Program-made: the position numbers and the translations under genes | The notes under the pieces: generated by a model | Database searches by the model: none | Seen by the model: the letters and a program-made list of their open reading frames with translations, nothing else | Told to the model about the DNA's origin: nothing | In this document: piece after piece, positions 46,414 to 55,131 of the stretch | Position numbering within the stretch: the first letter of the stretch is position 1 | Layout of the letters: the number at the start of each line of letters is the position of its first letter | DNA from: Salinisphaera sp. T31B1 | Lineage (GTDB): Bacteria; Pseudomonadota; Gammaproteobacteria; Nevskiales; Salinisphaeraceae | Reading direction: 5' to 3' | DNA: 64,000 nucleotides | Assembly (NCBI RefSeq): GCF_040361275.1 | Contig: NZ_APNH01000004.1 | Coordinates: 248,001 to 312,000 of the forward strand

Positions 46414-47250
46414 ATGACGAATTCCGATACGCCCAAACGCTCGATTTTCTTTCTGTCCGACCGTACCGGCATCACCGCCGAGACGCTCGGTGCGACGCTG
46501 CTCACCCAGTTCGACGAAACCCAGTTCAAGCAATCCACGCTGCCGTTCATCAATACCCCGGAAAAAGCCCGTTCGGTGCTGGAGTACATCGAGCACACCG
46601 GCAAGATGAGCGGTCTGCAGCCGATCGTGTTCTCGACCACGGTCAGTGAAGAAGTGCGCGATATCCTGCGCAGCGGCGGCGCCTTGTTCCTGGACCTGTT
46701 CGATACCTTCGTGCCGCAACTCGAGGGCGCGCTGGAAACCAAATCCAGCCATCGGGTGGGGCGTGCACACGGCATTTCGAACGAGGATGTCTACGAATCG
46801 CGGATCGATGCGATGAATTTCGCGCTCACCCACGATGACGGGGTCGGCGAGAACGGTTATCACAAGGCCCAGGTCATTCTCGTCGCGCCGTCGCGTTGTG
46901 GCAAGACGCCGGTGAGCATCTATCTGGCCATGCAGCATGGGGTGTACGCCGCGAATTATCCGCTGACCGAGGAGGATCTCGAAGGCCGGGCCTTGCCGAG
47001 AGCCCTCAAGGATCATAAGGACAAGCTCTACGGGCTCTGGATCAACCCCGAGCGGCTGCACCAGATACGCAGCGAACGGCGTCGTGGCAGCCAGTACGCG
47101 GCCTTGCCGCAGGTCAGCTACGAGCTGCGTCAGGCGGAAGCGCTCTACAAGCGGCACGGGCTGCCGTTCGCCGAAACCACGAACAAGTCGATCGAGGAGA
47201 TCGCCACAATGATCATGCAGGACAAGAACATCCGGCGGCGTTCGTTCTGA
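46414..47250 (+). CDS. ppsR: PEP synthase regulatory protein (kinase/pyrophosphorylase)
   Basis: 278 residues. DUF299 family: [16 protein letters not shown] at the start, the P-loop-like [16 protein letters not shown] at about residue 155, and NYPLTEEDL. It inactivates PpsA by ADP-dependent phosphorylation of a threonine and reactivates it by phosphate-dependent removal. It is divergent from ppsA with 114 bases between them, the standard gammaproteobacterial arrangement. Confidence 0.96.
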   Translation: MTNSDTPKRSIFFLSDRTGITAETLGATLLTQFDETQFKQSTLPFINTPEKARSVLEYIEHTGKMSGLQPIVFSTTVSEEVRDILRSGGALFLDLFDTFVPQLEGALETKSSHRVGRAHGISNEDVYESRIDAMNFALTHDDGVGENGYHKAQVILVAPSRCGKTPVSIYLAMQHGVYAANYPLTEEDLEGRALPRALKDHKDKLYGLWINPERLHQIRSERRRGSQYAALPQVSYELRQAEALYKRHGLPFAETTNKSIEEIATMIMQDKNIRRRSF

Positions 47251-47298
47251 GCGCGACCCCGCATTTGAAAAGCGCCGACCCTGCCGTATAGTCCGGGG

Positions 47299-47769
47299 AT
47301 GCCGACACTCAAACGCAATCACTGGCTAGCCGCCGCGCAGCCCCGCAGTTTCACGGGGTTGATGGGCTTGTACGAAAGCAACTACCGCCGCTTCGAGCGC
47401 CTGGTGCCCGAGCTGGATCTGCCGTTCGACGAAGCCCACTCGCAGGGCGAGGATGCGGTGTTGTATCTGCGTGTGCTGGAGCGTTGCCGCTACACCACCA
47501 CCGTGCATCTGACCTACTGGTTCGGAGAAGGGCCGGATATGCGTGCGGATCCGGATCTGCGTCTGCGCCTGTATCGCGATGCCGAACTCGTCGAGGCGAT
47601 CTCGTGCGACGCGCGGTCTCGCTATGTCGCACTTGTCGGTGTACCCGACATCGATGACGAGGTCCTGGCCAGCCAGTGGCCGCGCAATCTGTTGCTCAAC
47701 AAGTGGCTGGCGTACTGTCTGGCTCAGGGGCACAGTTTCGGCGGCGCGCACCGGCCGCGCCGCGGCTGA
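47299..47769 (+). CDS. DUF1249 family protein (YqiB-like)
   Basis: 156 residues. The pattern [22 protein letters not shown], then [28 protein letters not shown] and [13 protein letters not shown] is typical of DUF1249, a small cytoplasmic family of unknown function. In E. coli the relative sits near cpdA and nudF, which are not here. Confidence 0.85.
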   Translation: MPTLKRNHWLAAAQPRSFTGLMGLYESNYRRFERLVPELDLPFDEAHSQGEDAVLYLRVLERCRYTTTVHLTYWFGEGPDMRADPDLRLRLYRDAELVEAISCDARSRYVALVGVPDIDDEVLASQWPRNLLLNKWLAYCLAQGHSFGGAHRPRRG

Positions 47770-47782
47770 TCGTCTTGTCTGG

Positions 47783-49546
47783 CTAGGCCGGCCGTCGGGT
47801 TGGAGCGGCGTCCTCGGCGTCCTCGCCCGGCTCGATGTCCATCAGTCGCAGGCCCACGCTGGCAATCACGCCCGACTCGATCGTACGTACGGCCAGCCGC
47901 ACGCGGTCGATATCCACGATATCGCCTTCGACCGGCCGACGGCGCAGTCGGCGCCGCATGTAGTCGGCGATGGACAGTTCGGTCAGTTCCGGCTTGATAT
48001 CCAGGCCGTAGACCGCCGCCAGTCCGTCCATGCCAGCATCGCCATGCAGGGTGAAGCTGCCAAAGAACGTCCGTACCTCGGGCGCGTTCTTGCTGTCGCC
48101 GCGGAACAGCACGCCGAGCTCTTCGCGATGCCGGTCCGGGGTAATCAGATACAGCAGGTCGTCCACCGCGAACACGAACCGCGGCCTGGGAAACAGCAGT
48201 CGGTTGTTACGGGTGACCGCAATACAGCGCACTCCGGGGAACCGGAACAACGCTTCGCCCTGGGTTGTGGCCAGGCTGGACGAGCGTTGAATACGAAAAG
48301 CCAGCAATACGTGCGTGTCCGGCCGGGTACCGTCGAAGCCGAATGTCGCTTCCGGGCCGGGCTCGCGCGGCACCTGGAGCTTGAGCCGGCGTGCCATCCA
48401 GCCCAGCGATGTGCCTTGGATGATCAACGATACAAGCACCACCGCGAAGGTGATATCGAACAGGAACTGGGCGCCTTCGAGTTCGGCCATCAGCGGAAAA
48501 AGCGACAGCACGATCGGCACCGCGCCGCGCAGTCCCACCCAGGCGATGAACCCCTGTTCTCGGCTGGGAAAATGGAACGGCAGCAGGCTGAGCCAGACGG
48601 CCAGCGGGCGTGCAATGAAGATCAGGAACAGCGCGATCAGGGCGGCCGAGCCGGCGTGGGCCCATAGCTGGATCGGGTTGACCAGCAGCCCGAGCACGAG
48701 AAACATGCCGGCCTGCGCCAGCCAGGCCAGCCCGTCCATCACCCGGAAGACGTGCTCCGAGGCATGATTGCGACGATTGCCGACGATCAGTCCCACCAGA
48801 TAAATACCCAGGAAACCGCTGCCGCCGAGCTGGTTGATCGCGGTGAACGCCATCAGGCCGCCGGAGGCGATCAACAGCGCATACAGCCCTTCGACCAGCT
48901 GCATGCGGGATACCAGAAACGACAGCCCGTATCCGAGCACGACGCCGCCGACGATACCGATACCGAACTGGCGCAGTATCTGTTCGGCGACGACCGATGC
49001 GGTGAAGCCGGCGTCGCTGCTGATCGTGGTCAGCAGGAACGTGACCAGGAAAATGGCCATCGGATCGTTGGTGCCGGACTCGATCTCCAGGGTGGCCGAA
49101 ACGCGCTGATTGAGCGTCACGCCACTATTGCGCAGTTGGGAAAACACCGCCGCGGCGTCTGTGCTGGCTACGATGGAGCCCAGCAACAGGCCGTATCGCC
49201 AGTCCACGTTCAGCCAGACCGCAATGAAGGCGCCAGCCAGCGATGCCGATACCAGCACCCCGACCGTGGCCAGCGACAGCGCCGGACTGAGGGCCACCCG
49301 AAATGTCTGTATATGGGTGCGCAGCCCGCCGTCGAGCAGTATCACCGCCAGGGCCAGGTTGGCGATGAAGAATGCCAGCGGCACGTTGTCGAAATCGATT
49401 CGGCCCAGCCCGTCCTGGCCGGCCAGCATGCCGACCAGCAAGAAAATCAACAGCAGCGGCGGGCCGAAGCGGGCCAGCGAACTGGCAAGCACGCTGAGAA
49501 ACAGCAGCAGGCCAGTGAAGAAAAGGATGATGTTGATATCACTCAT
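47783..49546 (-). CDS. cvrA: K+/H+ antiporter, CPA1 family (CvrA/NhaP2-like)
   Basis: 587 residues. About twelve membrane helices at 1–385 with LLLIFLLVGMLAGQDGLG, the acidic transport motif ASTDAAAVFSQLR and LEIESGTNDPMAIFL. A cytoplasmic C-terminal part holds an RCK/TrkA-C domain (IQRSSSLATTQGEALFRFPG) and a CorC/HlyC-like domain. It exchanges cytoplasmic K+ for protons, useful on osmotic downshift. The 295 bases upstream (49547–49841) show no gene. Confidence 0.91.
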   Translation of the reverse strand: MSDINIILFFTGLLLFLSVLASSLARFGPPLLLIFLLVGMLAGQDGLGRIDFDNVPLAFFIANLALAVILLDGGLRTHIQTFRVALSPALSLATVGVLVSASLAGAFIAVWLNVDWRYGLLLGSIVASTDAAAVFSQLRNSGVTLNQRVSATLEIESGTNDPMAIFLVTFLLTTISSDAGFTASVVAEQILRQFGIGIVGGVVLGYGLSFLVSRMQLVEGLYALLIASGGLMAFTAINQLGGSGFLGIYLVGLIVGNRRNHASEHVFRVMDGLAWLAQAGMFLVLGLLVNPIQLWAHAGSAALIALFLIFIARPLAVWLSLLPFHFPSREQGFIAWVGLRGAVPIVLSLFPLMAELEGAQFLFDITFAVVLVSLIIQGTSLGWMARRLKLQVPREPGPEATFGFDGTRPDTHVLLAFRIQRSSSLATTQGEALFRFPGVRCIAVTRNNRLLFPRPRFVFAVDDLLYLITPDRHREELGVLFRGDSKNAPEVRTFFGSFTLHGDAGMDGLAAVYGLDIKPELTELSIADYMRRRLRRRPVEGDIVDIDRVRLAVRTIESGVIASVGLRLMDIEPGEDAEDAAPTRRPA

Positions 49547-49841
49547 CGAGGCGTCGCGTCATCAGGGCTCGAAAGAAAAACCGAAAAGCCTGCGTCAGAT
49601 CAGCGCGGCGGCCCGGAGGTTTCTATGGTGACAAAACCGGTGTATCGGCGCCACGCCGTCCGCACGTGGGCACGGCATCTGTCACGTCCGATGCACTATC
49701 GGCTCGACGAAACCGCGGCCGGCCCGGTTTCGACGGCCCAATCCGGCATCGATCACGGACGTATGCGCGAGCGCCACAAGCGCGCGGCACTCGCGGTCTC
49801 GCCACGTAAGCCAGCCAGACAGGCGTCTCGACCAGCGCGCC

Positions 49842-50393
49842 TCAGGTGCGGTGTTGGTCGAGTACGCGCCCGCCGTCGCGTACCCCTTCGAACAGGCGCG
49901 CATCGATGTTCGGCCCGTGTTCGAGGACGCTGATATCACCGGTGCTTTCCATGACCACGGCCAGGACCTGCGCAAGATCGATGATGCCGGCCATGCGTAC
50001 TTTCGAATACAGATCCTCCCGAGTGACCCGGGCGGCGTCCATATTGTTCGCCAGCATCTGGTCGCCGACCATCAGCACCATCGGCTCGTTGTCGACCCAG
50101 CGTTCGATACTGCGGCTCAAGCGGCGACTGCGCGCGACCGCATACTGTATGAGATACAGCAGACCCAGCCCGGCAACGCCCGTGGCCAGCGCCGGCGTGT
50201 CGCTCAGAATAGTGGAAGCGAGGATGCTGCCGAAGGCGACCGTAATGGCGAAGTCGAAGCTCGACATCTTGGAGAAGCTACGCAGCCCCGACAGGCGGGT
50301 GAAAAGCATCAGTGCGATATAGATGCCCAGCGTGGAGACAAGCATCGACACCAGTGACGAAGAGCTGGCGGTGAACCAGGCGGGATCGATCAT
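49842..50393 (-). CDS. DUF421 (YetF-type) membrane protein
   Basis: 183 residues from the ATG at 50393 (AGG 7 bases upstream); an ATG four codons earlier lacks a site. Two to three N-terminal helices, then the DUF421 cytoplasmic part: RLSGLRSFSKMSSFDFAITVAFGSI, WVDNEPMVLMVGDQM, ARVTREDLYSKVRMAGI, and VLAVVMESTGDISVL. Family function unknown; relatives are tied to spore or envelope stress in Firmicutes. Confidence 0.85.
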   Translation of the reverse strand: MIDPAWFTASSSSLVSMLVSTLGIYIALMLFTRLSGLRSFSKMSSFDFAITVAFGSILASTILSDTPALATGVAGLGLLYLIQYAVARSRRLSRSIERWVDNEPMVLMVGDQMLANNMDAARVTREDLYSKVRMAGIIDLAQVLAVVMESTGDISVLEHGPNIDARLFEGVRDGGRVLDQHRT

Positions 50394-50462
50394 GGAAGAC
50401 CTCATGGAAACGTGGAAAGTCAGGGCGCGTGCGAAAGCACCGGCCCGATGGAGCGGCGAAGC

Positions 50463-51044
50463 TCAGCGTGGTCGCGACAGCCCGTCGACGCGCCAGCGCT
50501 GGTTGCGATGGGCGTAATGCCTGTGCCAGTTCCGACCGGTAGCTGCTAGAAAACGCCGATGAATGGCCTGCGCGGTCTGGGCGGTGTCGTGAAAATCGAT
50601 ATGGTGATGCACCAGCACGAGCCGGCCGTGCGGGGCCAGATGCGCGGCCACGTGCCGGGCCAGCGCCCGCATGGCCCGCCTGTTGAGATAGTAGAGCAGC
50701 TCCGCGATCACGATCGCTTCATAGCGGACGCGAGGTAGACGACCCGGCAGCACGCGATGCAACACGCGTGCATGCGGACGACCGGCCAGCGCCGCGGCGG
50801 TCAGGGCAACTCCCGCTGTCGTGCCTTCACAGGCGTCCAGGGCCAGCGCGCGGCTGGCCAGGGCCTGGCTGTTGGCGCCGTTGCCGCTGGCAAGCTCAAG
50901 CACGCGTGCCCGGCGTCCGGGGCCCAGGGCACGTAGCAGACAGACGCGCTTGCGTATTTCGTCGCGCCGTATGTAAGTGCCCCAGGGGTCGGGGTTGGCC
51001 GCAAACGTTGCCTGAAAACCCTCCAGGTCGATCGACCGGCTCAC
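50463..51044 (-). CDS. NodS-like class I SAM-dependent methyltransferase
   Basis: 193 residues from a GTG overlapping the PIG-L stop (GTGA). An N-terminal NPDPWGTYIRRDE segment and motif I LELASGNGANSQAL are typical of the NodS/TPMT-like group that N-methylates sugars after deacetylation in Nod factor synthesis. Late motifs: AIVIAELLYYLN and LAPHGRLVLVHHHI. Placed last in the GT2–dehydrogenase–deacetylase operon, it may methylate the amine that the PIG-L enzyme exposes (inference). Confidence 0.82.
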   Translation of the reverse strand: MSRSIDLEGFQATFAANPDPWGTYIRRDEIRKRVCLLRALGPGRRARVLELASGNGANSQALASRALALDACEGTTAGVALTAAALAGRPHARVLHRVLPGRLPRVRYEAIVIAELLYYLNRRAMRALARHVAAHLAPHGRLVLVHHHIDFHDTAQTAQAIHRRFLAATGRNWHRHYAHRNQRWRVDGLSRPR

Positions 51045-51703
51045 CGCAACGCACCGAAGCGCTCGATCGGCCGCGCGAAACGCGCGATCGTCGCTGTGTC
51101 CATGCAGAAGCCCGTCGGGTCGTCGTCGATCAGCCCGGTCTGGGTGCGATGACAAAGAATCGCAGCACGCTTCATATGCACGGTGACACTATCCAGCGCC
51201 AGCGTATATCGGGTGGGCGAGGATCGGCCCTCGGCGCGCGGCCAGACCAGATAGCTCAGCCGCCGACGGCAGCGCGGCCAGGCGAGCGCGGCGGCGGCCG
51301 CGACCCGGCGATGGTCCGGATGATCGTCGTTGGCCGAGGGAAGTACCAGAAGGTCAGGCGACCGGGTGCGTGTCAGCGCGCGCGCCAGGCCCCGGGTGTC
51401 GACATCATCGAAGGCGCCCAGACTGCCGTCGGGATAGTCGAGAAAACGAACCCGGTGGGCGTGGACGCCAGCCCGTGCCAGCCCGCGGCGGCACTCGGCG
51501 CGACGGGCCATCCGCAGGCGGGGGGCCGGCCAGCGTTGGCTGTGGCGATGCGAGGCGGCCCCGTCGGTGACTACGATGACATGCACGTGCGTGCCCTGGC
51601 TCCGCAACCGGCGAATCAGCCCGAAGGCTGCGATGACGTCGTCGTCGGGATGTGGAGCCACGATCACCGCCCGGCGAAGGCCGGTCAGCCTCGGCGGCCT
51701 CAA
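51041..51703 (-). CDS. PIG-L family deacetylase (LmbE-like)
   Basis: 220 residues from a TTG that overlaps the preceding stop (TTGA); the start is uncertain, and a GTG at 51667 just before the domain is possible. Zinc-site motifs: VIVAPHPDDDVIAA near the N-terminus and NDDHPDHRRVA at about 125. Family members remove N-acetyl groups from GlcNAc-type sugars (GlcNAc-PI, MshB, BshB). Coupled on both sides to its neighbours. Confidence 0.85.
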   Translation of the reverse strand: MRPPRLTGLRRAVIVAPHPDDDVIAAFGLIRRLRSQGTHVHVIVVTDGAASHRHSQRWPAPRLRMARRAECRRGLARAGVHAHRVRFLDYPDGSLGAFDDVDTRGLARALTRTRSPDLLVLPSANDDHPDHRRVAAAAALAWPRCRRRLSYLVWPRAEGRSSPTRYTLALDSVTVHMKRAAILCHRTQTGLIDDDPTGFCMDTATIARFARPIERFGALR

Positions 51704-52743
51704 AGGTCGGCCGTCAGATCGCCGGCCGCGACCGCGCGGGCCACCTGCATCAGCTGCGCGTCGGGACCGGGTTGGCGTAGATAGACCATCAGATCTGCGA
51801 TCGTGGCACACAGTGGATGCTCACGGAACAATCCCTGGACGCCGACCGATTGCTGGGCGAGCCTGATGGCGCGGTCGGCCTGTTCAGCCACCACCGCCCG
51901 TGCATGTGCCACACGAGCGGCGTGCACGGTCGGGCGGTCGTCGAATGCCTGCTCAGCTATGCGATAAACCGTATCGGCGGACGCCTGGGCACACGCGTAG
52001 AGCCTGGCCAGACGGGATGCCTGATGCGCATCATCGTCTCGCGAGCGCGCCACCAGGTGATCCCGAACCTGATCGAGCACCGCCGCTACGCCGCCCGCCT
52101 GGACCGCGACGAAACGTAGCGCACCGCCCGAGAACCAGGGCTGGCGCTCGTAGTCGCCAGGCGCGCCGATCAGGGTCAGGCCTGTCCCGGCAGCACACTG
52201 CCAGCGTACGAGATGGGTTTCCGAGTGCTGCATGCCCAGCGTATCCCACCAGCTGCGGTCGACGACCGGCGCCATCGCGTTCAGGTCCACCGCTGCCAGC
52301 TGCGCCCGAGCCGCATCGCCCGCCTCGAGAGTCACCAGCGCGTAATCGAGCAGCCCCGCGCCAGAGGCAAACGCCTTGCCGCCACACAGATCGGCGCCTT
52401 CCAACACCAGCGGCTCGCCCGGCAACGGCGCGTTCCAGACCCCGAACAGCGCGCCGGCACGCGCGGCGGCGAATAGCCGGTCGCGATCGGTTGCCGCCGC
52501 GTAGCGGCCGATGATCTGCAAGGCATCGACATGCCCTTCGAACAGCCGCCCGAGGGCCAGATCGTGCCGACCGGCGGCATACAGGCGTCGAAGTAGCGCG
52601 AGCAGCTGAACGCTGTCGCGCGGGTCGTCGAATGCCATGTCCGCGGCCAGTCGATCGATGCCGGCCCGGATGAAGCCGGCGTTATCGTTTGTGCGCACCA
52701 GTTCGAACAGGCCGTGAGAGTGGCCTTCCACGACGGCATTCAT
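51700..52743 (-). CDS. Acyl-CoA dehydrogenase-like protein with atypical active site
   Basis: 347 residues. Helical N-terminal third, then the flavin-binding beta domain (LVLEGADLCGGKAFASGAG, LVRWQCA) and a C-terminal helical domain with RLAQQSVGVQGLFREHPLC. The usual end with a catalytic glutamate (YEGT-type) is replaced by YLRQPGPDAQLM. So it keeps the fold but may not be a standard beta-oxidation enzyme. Overlaps GT2 and PIG-L genes by 4 bases each, so it belongs to that pathway. Confidence 0.78.
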   Translation of the reverse strand: MNAVVEGHSHGLFELVRTNDNAGFIRAGIDRLAADMAFDDPRDSVQLLALLRRLYAAGRHDLALGRLFEGHVDALQIIGRYAAATDRDRLFAAARAGALFGVWNAPLPGEPLVLEGADLCGGKAFASGAGLLDYALVTLEAGDAARAQLAAVDLNAMAPVVDRSWWDTLGMQHSETHLVRWQCAAGTGLTLIGAPGDYERQPWFSGGALRFVAVQAGGVAAVLDQVRDHLVARSRDDDAHQASRLARLYACAQASADTVYRIAEQAFDDRPTVHAARVAHARAVVAEQADRAIRLAQQSVGVQGLFREHPLCATIADLMVYLRQPGPDAQLMQVARAVAAGDLTADL

Positions 52744-53843
52744 GGTGCGGTGGCCGTTTGCAGCGCACGATGATCGAATTCGATGGCATCCAGCAGCCGT
52801 TCGGCCTCGGAGAGTACCACTTGCCGCGCCGGGCGATCCGCGGCCAGGGCCAGCGAGAATGCATCGGCGCTGGCTGCATCATCGGCCACGCGCTGCACAC
52901 GCGCCACCGGCAGCGACAGACGGCTGGCCAGCATCGCCATTGCGCCGCTGCTGCGTCGAGCATCGAATGCCCGGCGCGCCAATGCCTGACGCTGGTAGCG
53001 CGCCAGCGCATCGGCGGGGTGTTCGACCTGCATGGTGTCCACATCCACGCTGTCGCGCAGCGCATCGGCCAATCCGCCGCGTGCGCGTCCCTGGCGCCGA
53101 GACGAGGTCGCCACCCGTACGCTTGGATCGCGCGCGACGCGATAGCCGGCCTGTCGGGCCGCCTGGACGAAATTTGTGTCCTCGTCGCAGCTGGAGGCGG
53201 CAAATCCGCCCAATGCGAGATAGACAGGCGCGCGGCAACCCAGATTGGCGCCACCGATACCCGGATAGGCGCCCGTCGGTTCGTAGTCGATCGGATCGAC
53301 CTGTCGTTCCAGCCGATACAACCGATCCAGATAATTCTCCAGCCGATACCGTGGACCCAGGCGATGCGGCTGGCGGCGCTGTATGCGGCCGGCCACGACA
53401 TCGACACGGCTCAAGGCCGCGAGCGCGCGCACGATCCAGTCAGGCGCGGGTGCACTGTCGGCATCGGTGGTCAACAGCCTCGCATCCTGCCCGCGACCGA
53501 CACATTCCACGCCCAAACCCATCGCCGCGCGGCGGACGCGACCCGCGTTGGGTGTGTCGTGGCGTTCGATAGTGGTGCAATGAAGGGTGAACGGAGCGTC
53601 CACGCTCATCGCCTGGACGGTCGCCTGGCTGTCGGGCTGCGCGCCATCGAATGCCAGACACAGCGCGAACGGGCTGGCCAACGATTGCTGGCCGGCCAGT
53701 GCGGCCACGAGCGTCGTCAGGTGGCGTCGCTCATCCCGGACCGGTACGCAGACCGCCACGCTCGGACGCTTGCGGTCCGGCCTGCGCGCGGGTGGCATGG
53801 TCCTGGCGCCGGATTCGCGCGGGGTGCCGCCCGATATCAACAT
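52740..53843 (-). CDS. GT2-family glycosyltransferase
   Basis: 367 residues from the ATG at 53843, right after GGAGGAC; a start at 53798 closer to the domain is possible. GT-A fold: VAVCVPVRDERRHL, LCLAFDGAQ, the metal-binding DADSAP, and GAYPGIGGANLGCRAPVYLALGGF with the acceptor-loop acidic residues SCDEDTNFV. No transmembrane helix, so a soluble or peripheral enzyme. First gene of the four-gene operon. Confidence 0.84.
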   Translation of the reverse strand: MLISGGTPRESGARTMPPARRPDRKRPSVAVCVPVRDERRHLTTLVAALAGQQSLASPFALCLAFDGAQPDSQATVQAMSVDAPFTLHCTTIERHDTPNAGRVRRAAMGLGVECVGRGQDARLLTTDADSAPAPDWIVRALAALSRVDVVAGRIQRRQPHRLGPRYRLENYLDRLYRLERQVDPIDYEPTGAYPGIGGANLGCRAPVYLALGGFAASSCDEDTNFVQAARQAGYRVARDPSVRVATSSRRQGRARGGLADALRDSVDVDTMQVEHPADALARYQRQALARRAFDARRSSGAMAMLASRLSLPVARVQRVADDAASADAFSLALAADRPARQVVLSEAERLLDAIEFDHRALQTATAP

Positions 53844-53991
53844 GTCCTCCGACAGATTGACGGTCTCGGGACGGACCCATCTAGCGAACGCAAGATGTTC
53901 GCCCGCCGGGCCAGGGTGCATCGATTCGGGCCTGTGTGCGTGAAGATCATGGCGTCAGCGTGCCCACGCGCCGACGAGTCTGCCATCGGTA

Positions 53992-55059
53992 TTAACCCGT
54001 GCGGCGGGCCAGTTGTCGCCGATACAGCGCCACATAATTCTCGGCCATTCGCTTGGCGCTGAAACGCTGGTCGAAGACACCGCGGATCCGATCACGATCC
54101 AGGCCCGAGACCCACTCCAAGGCTTCGACCGCTTCGGCGATGCTGTCCACGATGAAGCCGGTCACCCCGTGTTCGACGATTTCGGGCGCGGCGCCGCGAT
54201 TCCAGGCGATGACCGGCGTGCCGCAGGCCATCGCTTCGATCATGACCAGTCCGAAAGGCTCGGGCCAGTCGATCGGCAACAGCAATGCTGCAGCCTCGTG
54301 CAGCCGGGCGATCTTGTCGGCCTCGCCGATCGCGCCGAGATATTCGGCGTCGGCACCGAGCCGCTTTTCCACGTGATGCGCGAAATAGTACGGATTACCC
54401 GGATCGATACCCCCGGCTAGTCTGATTCGACGATGAGCAGCACGCGCAATCTCTATGGCCAGGTCCGGCCGCTTCTGATCGGTCATTCGGCCGATGAACA
54501 GCAGGTCGTCGCCGGCATTGGGCGGCCCGGCGCCAAACCGGGCTCCATCGAGCCCGTGCGGCACGATGCCGGCCAGATTGGCGGCCGGCACATGGGCCGC
54601 CTGGCTCGCGGATATCGCGGCCACCGGCAAGTCGGCGAAACACTCGAAGAACAGCCGGCGATCGAGTTCGTCGGTCCGCCAGTGCAGGGTGGTCAGGCTC
54701 GTCGGGCGACCAGCGCCAAGCAGGGCGGCATGAAAGAACTCGCCGTGGCAGTGAACGATATCGAATTGGTCGAGCATCGGCCGAAGCGTCTCCAAGAGCG
54801 CCGCTTCCAGGACGGCCGGGGTGCCTGGCGGCACCGTACCGTGGGCTGCGGTCAACGCTTCGAGGCTGGGCGGGCCTTCCACGATTCGGGCACGCGTATG
54901 ACTACCCGCCGGAGCGAATAGCGTGACGTCATGTCCGAGATCGATGAGCGCATCGGCCAGCTCCGCGACGATGCGCTCAGTGCCGCCTTCGTCGGCGGGC
55001 GGTACCGCTCGGATCACCGGTGCGACCTGGGCAATACGAAGTGTTCGGGTATCGATCAT
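53992..55059 (-). CDS. GT4-family glycosyltransferase
   Basis: 355 residues from the ATG at 55059 (another ATG three codons earlier). GT-B fold: N-terminal APVIRAVPPADEGGTERIVAELADAL, VHCHGEFFHAALLG, and the C-terminal donor site LPIDWPEPFGLVMIEAMACGTPVIAWNRGAAPEIVE with the EX7E motif. Probable retaining sugar transferase using a nucleotide sugar. It sits 148 bases upstream of the GT2 operon and diverges from the sucrose-phosphate synthase-like gene. Confidence 0.88.
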   Translation of the reverse strand: MIDTRTLRIAQVAPVIRAVPPADEGGTERIVAELADALIDLGHDVTLFAPAGSHTRARIVEGPPSLEALTAAHGTVPPGTPAVLEAALLETLRPMLDQFDIVHCHGEFFHAALLGAGRPTSLTTLHWRTDELDRRLFFECFADLPVAAISASQAAHVPAANLAGIVPHGLDGARFGAGPPNAGDDLLFIGRMTDQKRPDLAIEIARAAHRRIRLAGGIDPGNPYYFAHHVEKRLGADAEYLGAIGEADKIARLHEAAALLLPIDWPEPFGLVMIEAMACGTPVIAWNRGAAPEIVEHGVTGFIVDSIAEAVEALEWVSGLDRDRIRGVFDQRFSAKRMAENYVALYRRQLARRTG

Positions 55060-55131
55060 GGGCACCATCCGACAGACGACGACGCCACGGGCGATTTTCC
55101 CGACTGGCCGACGGACAAGGAGTTAAACCGA

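Noticed and set aside
46300-47322. Open minus-strand extension of ppsA by about 340 codons
   Set aside because: It lies antisense to ppsR, has no family features, and the known PpsA N-terminus starts at 46299 after a good ribosome-binding site.
48752-49933. 393-codon plus-strand frame opposite the K+/H+ antiporter
   Set aside because: Low-complexity Gln/Arg/His-rich shadow of a clear membrane protein gene; no motif or ribosome-binding site.
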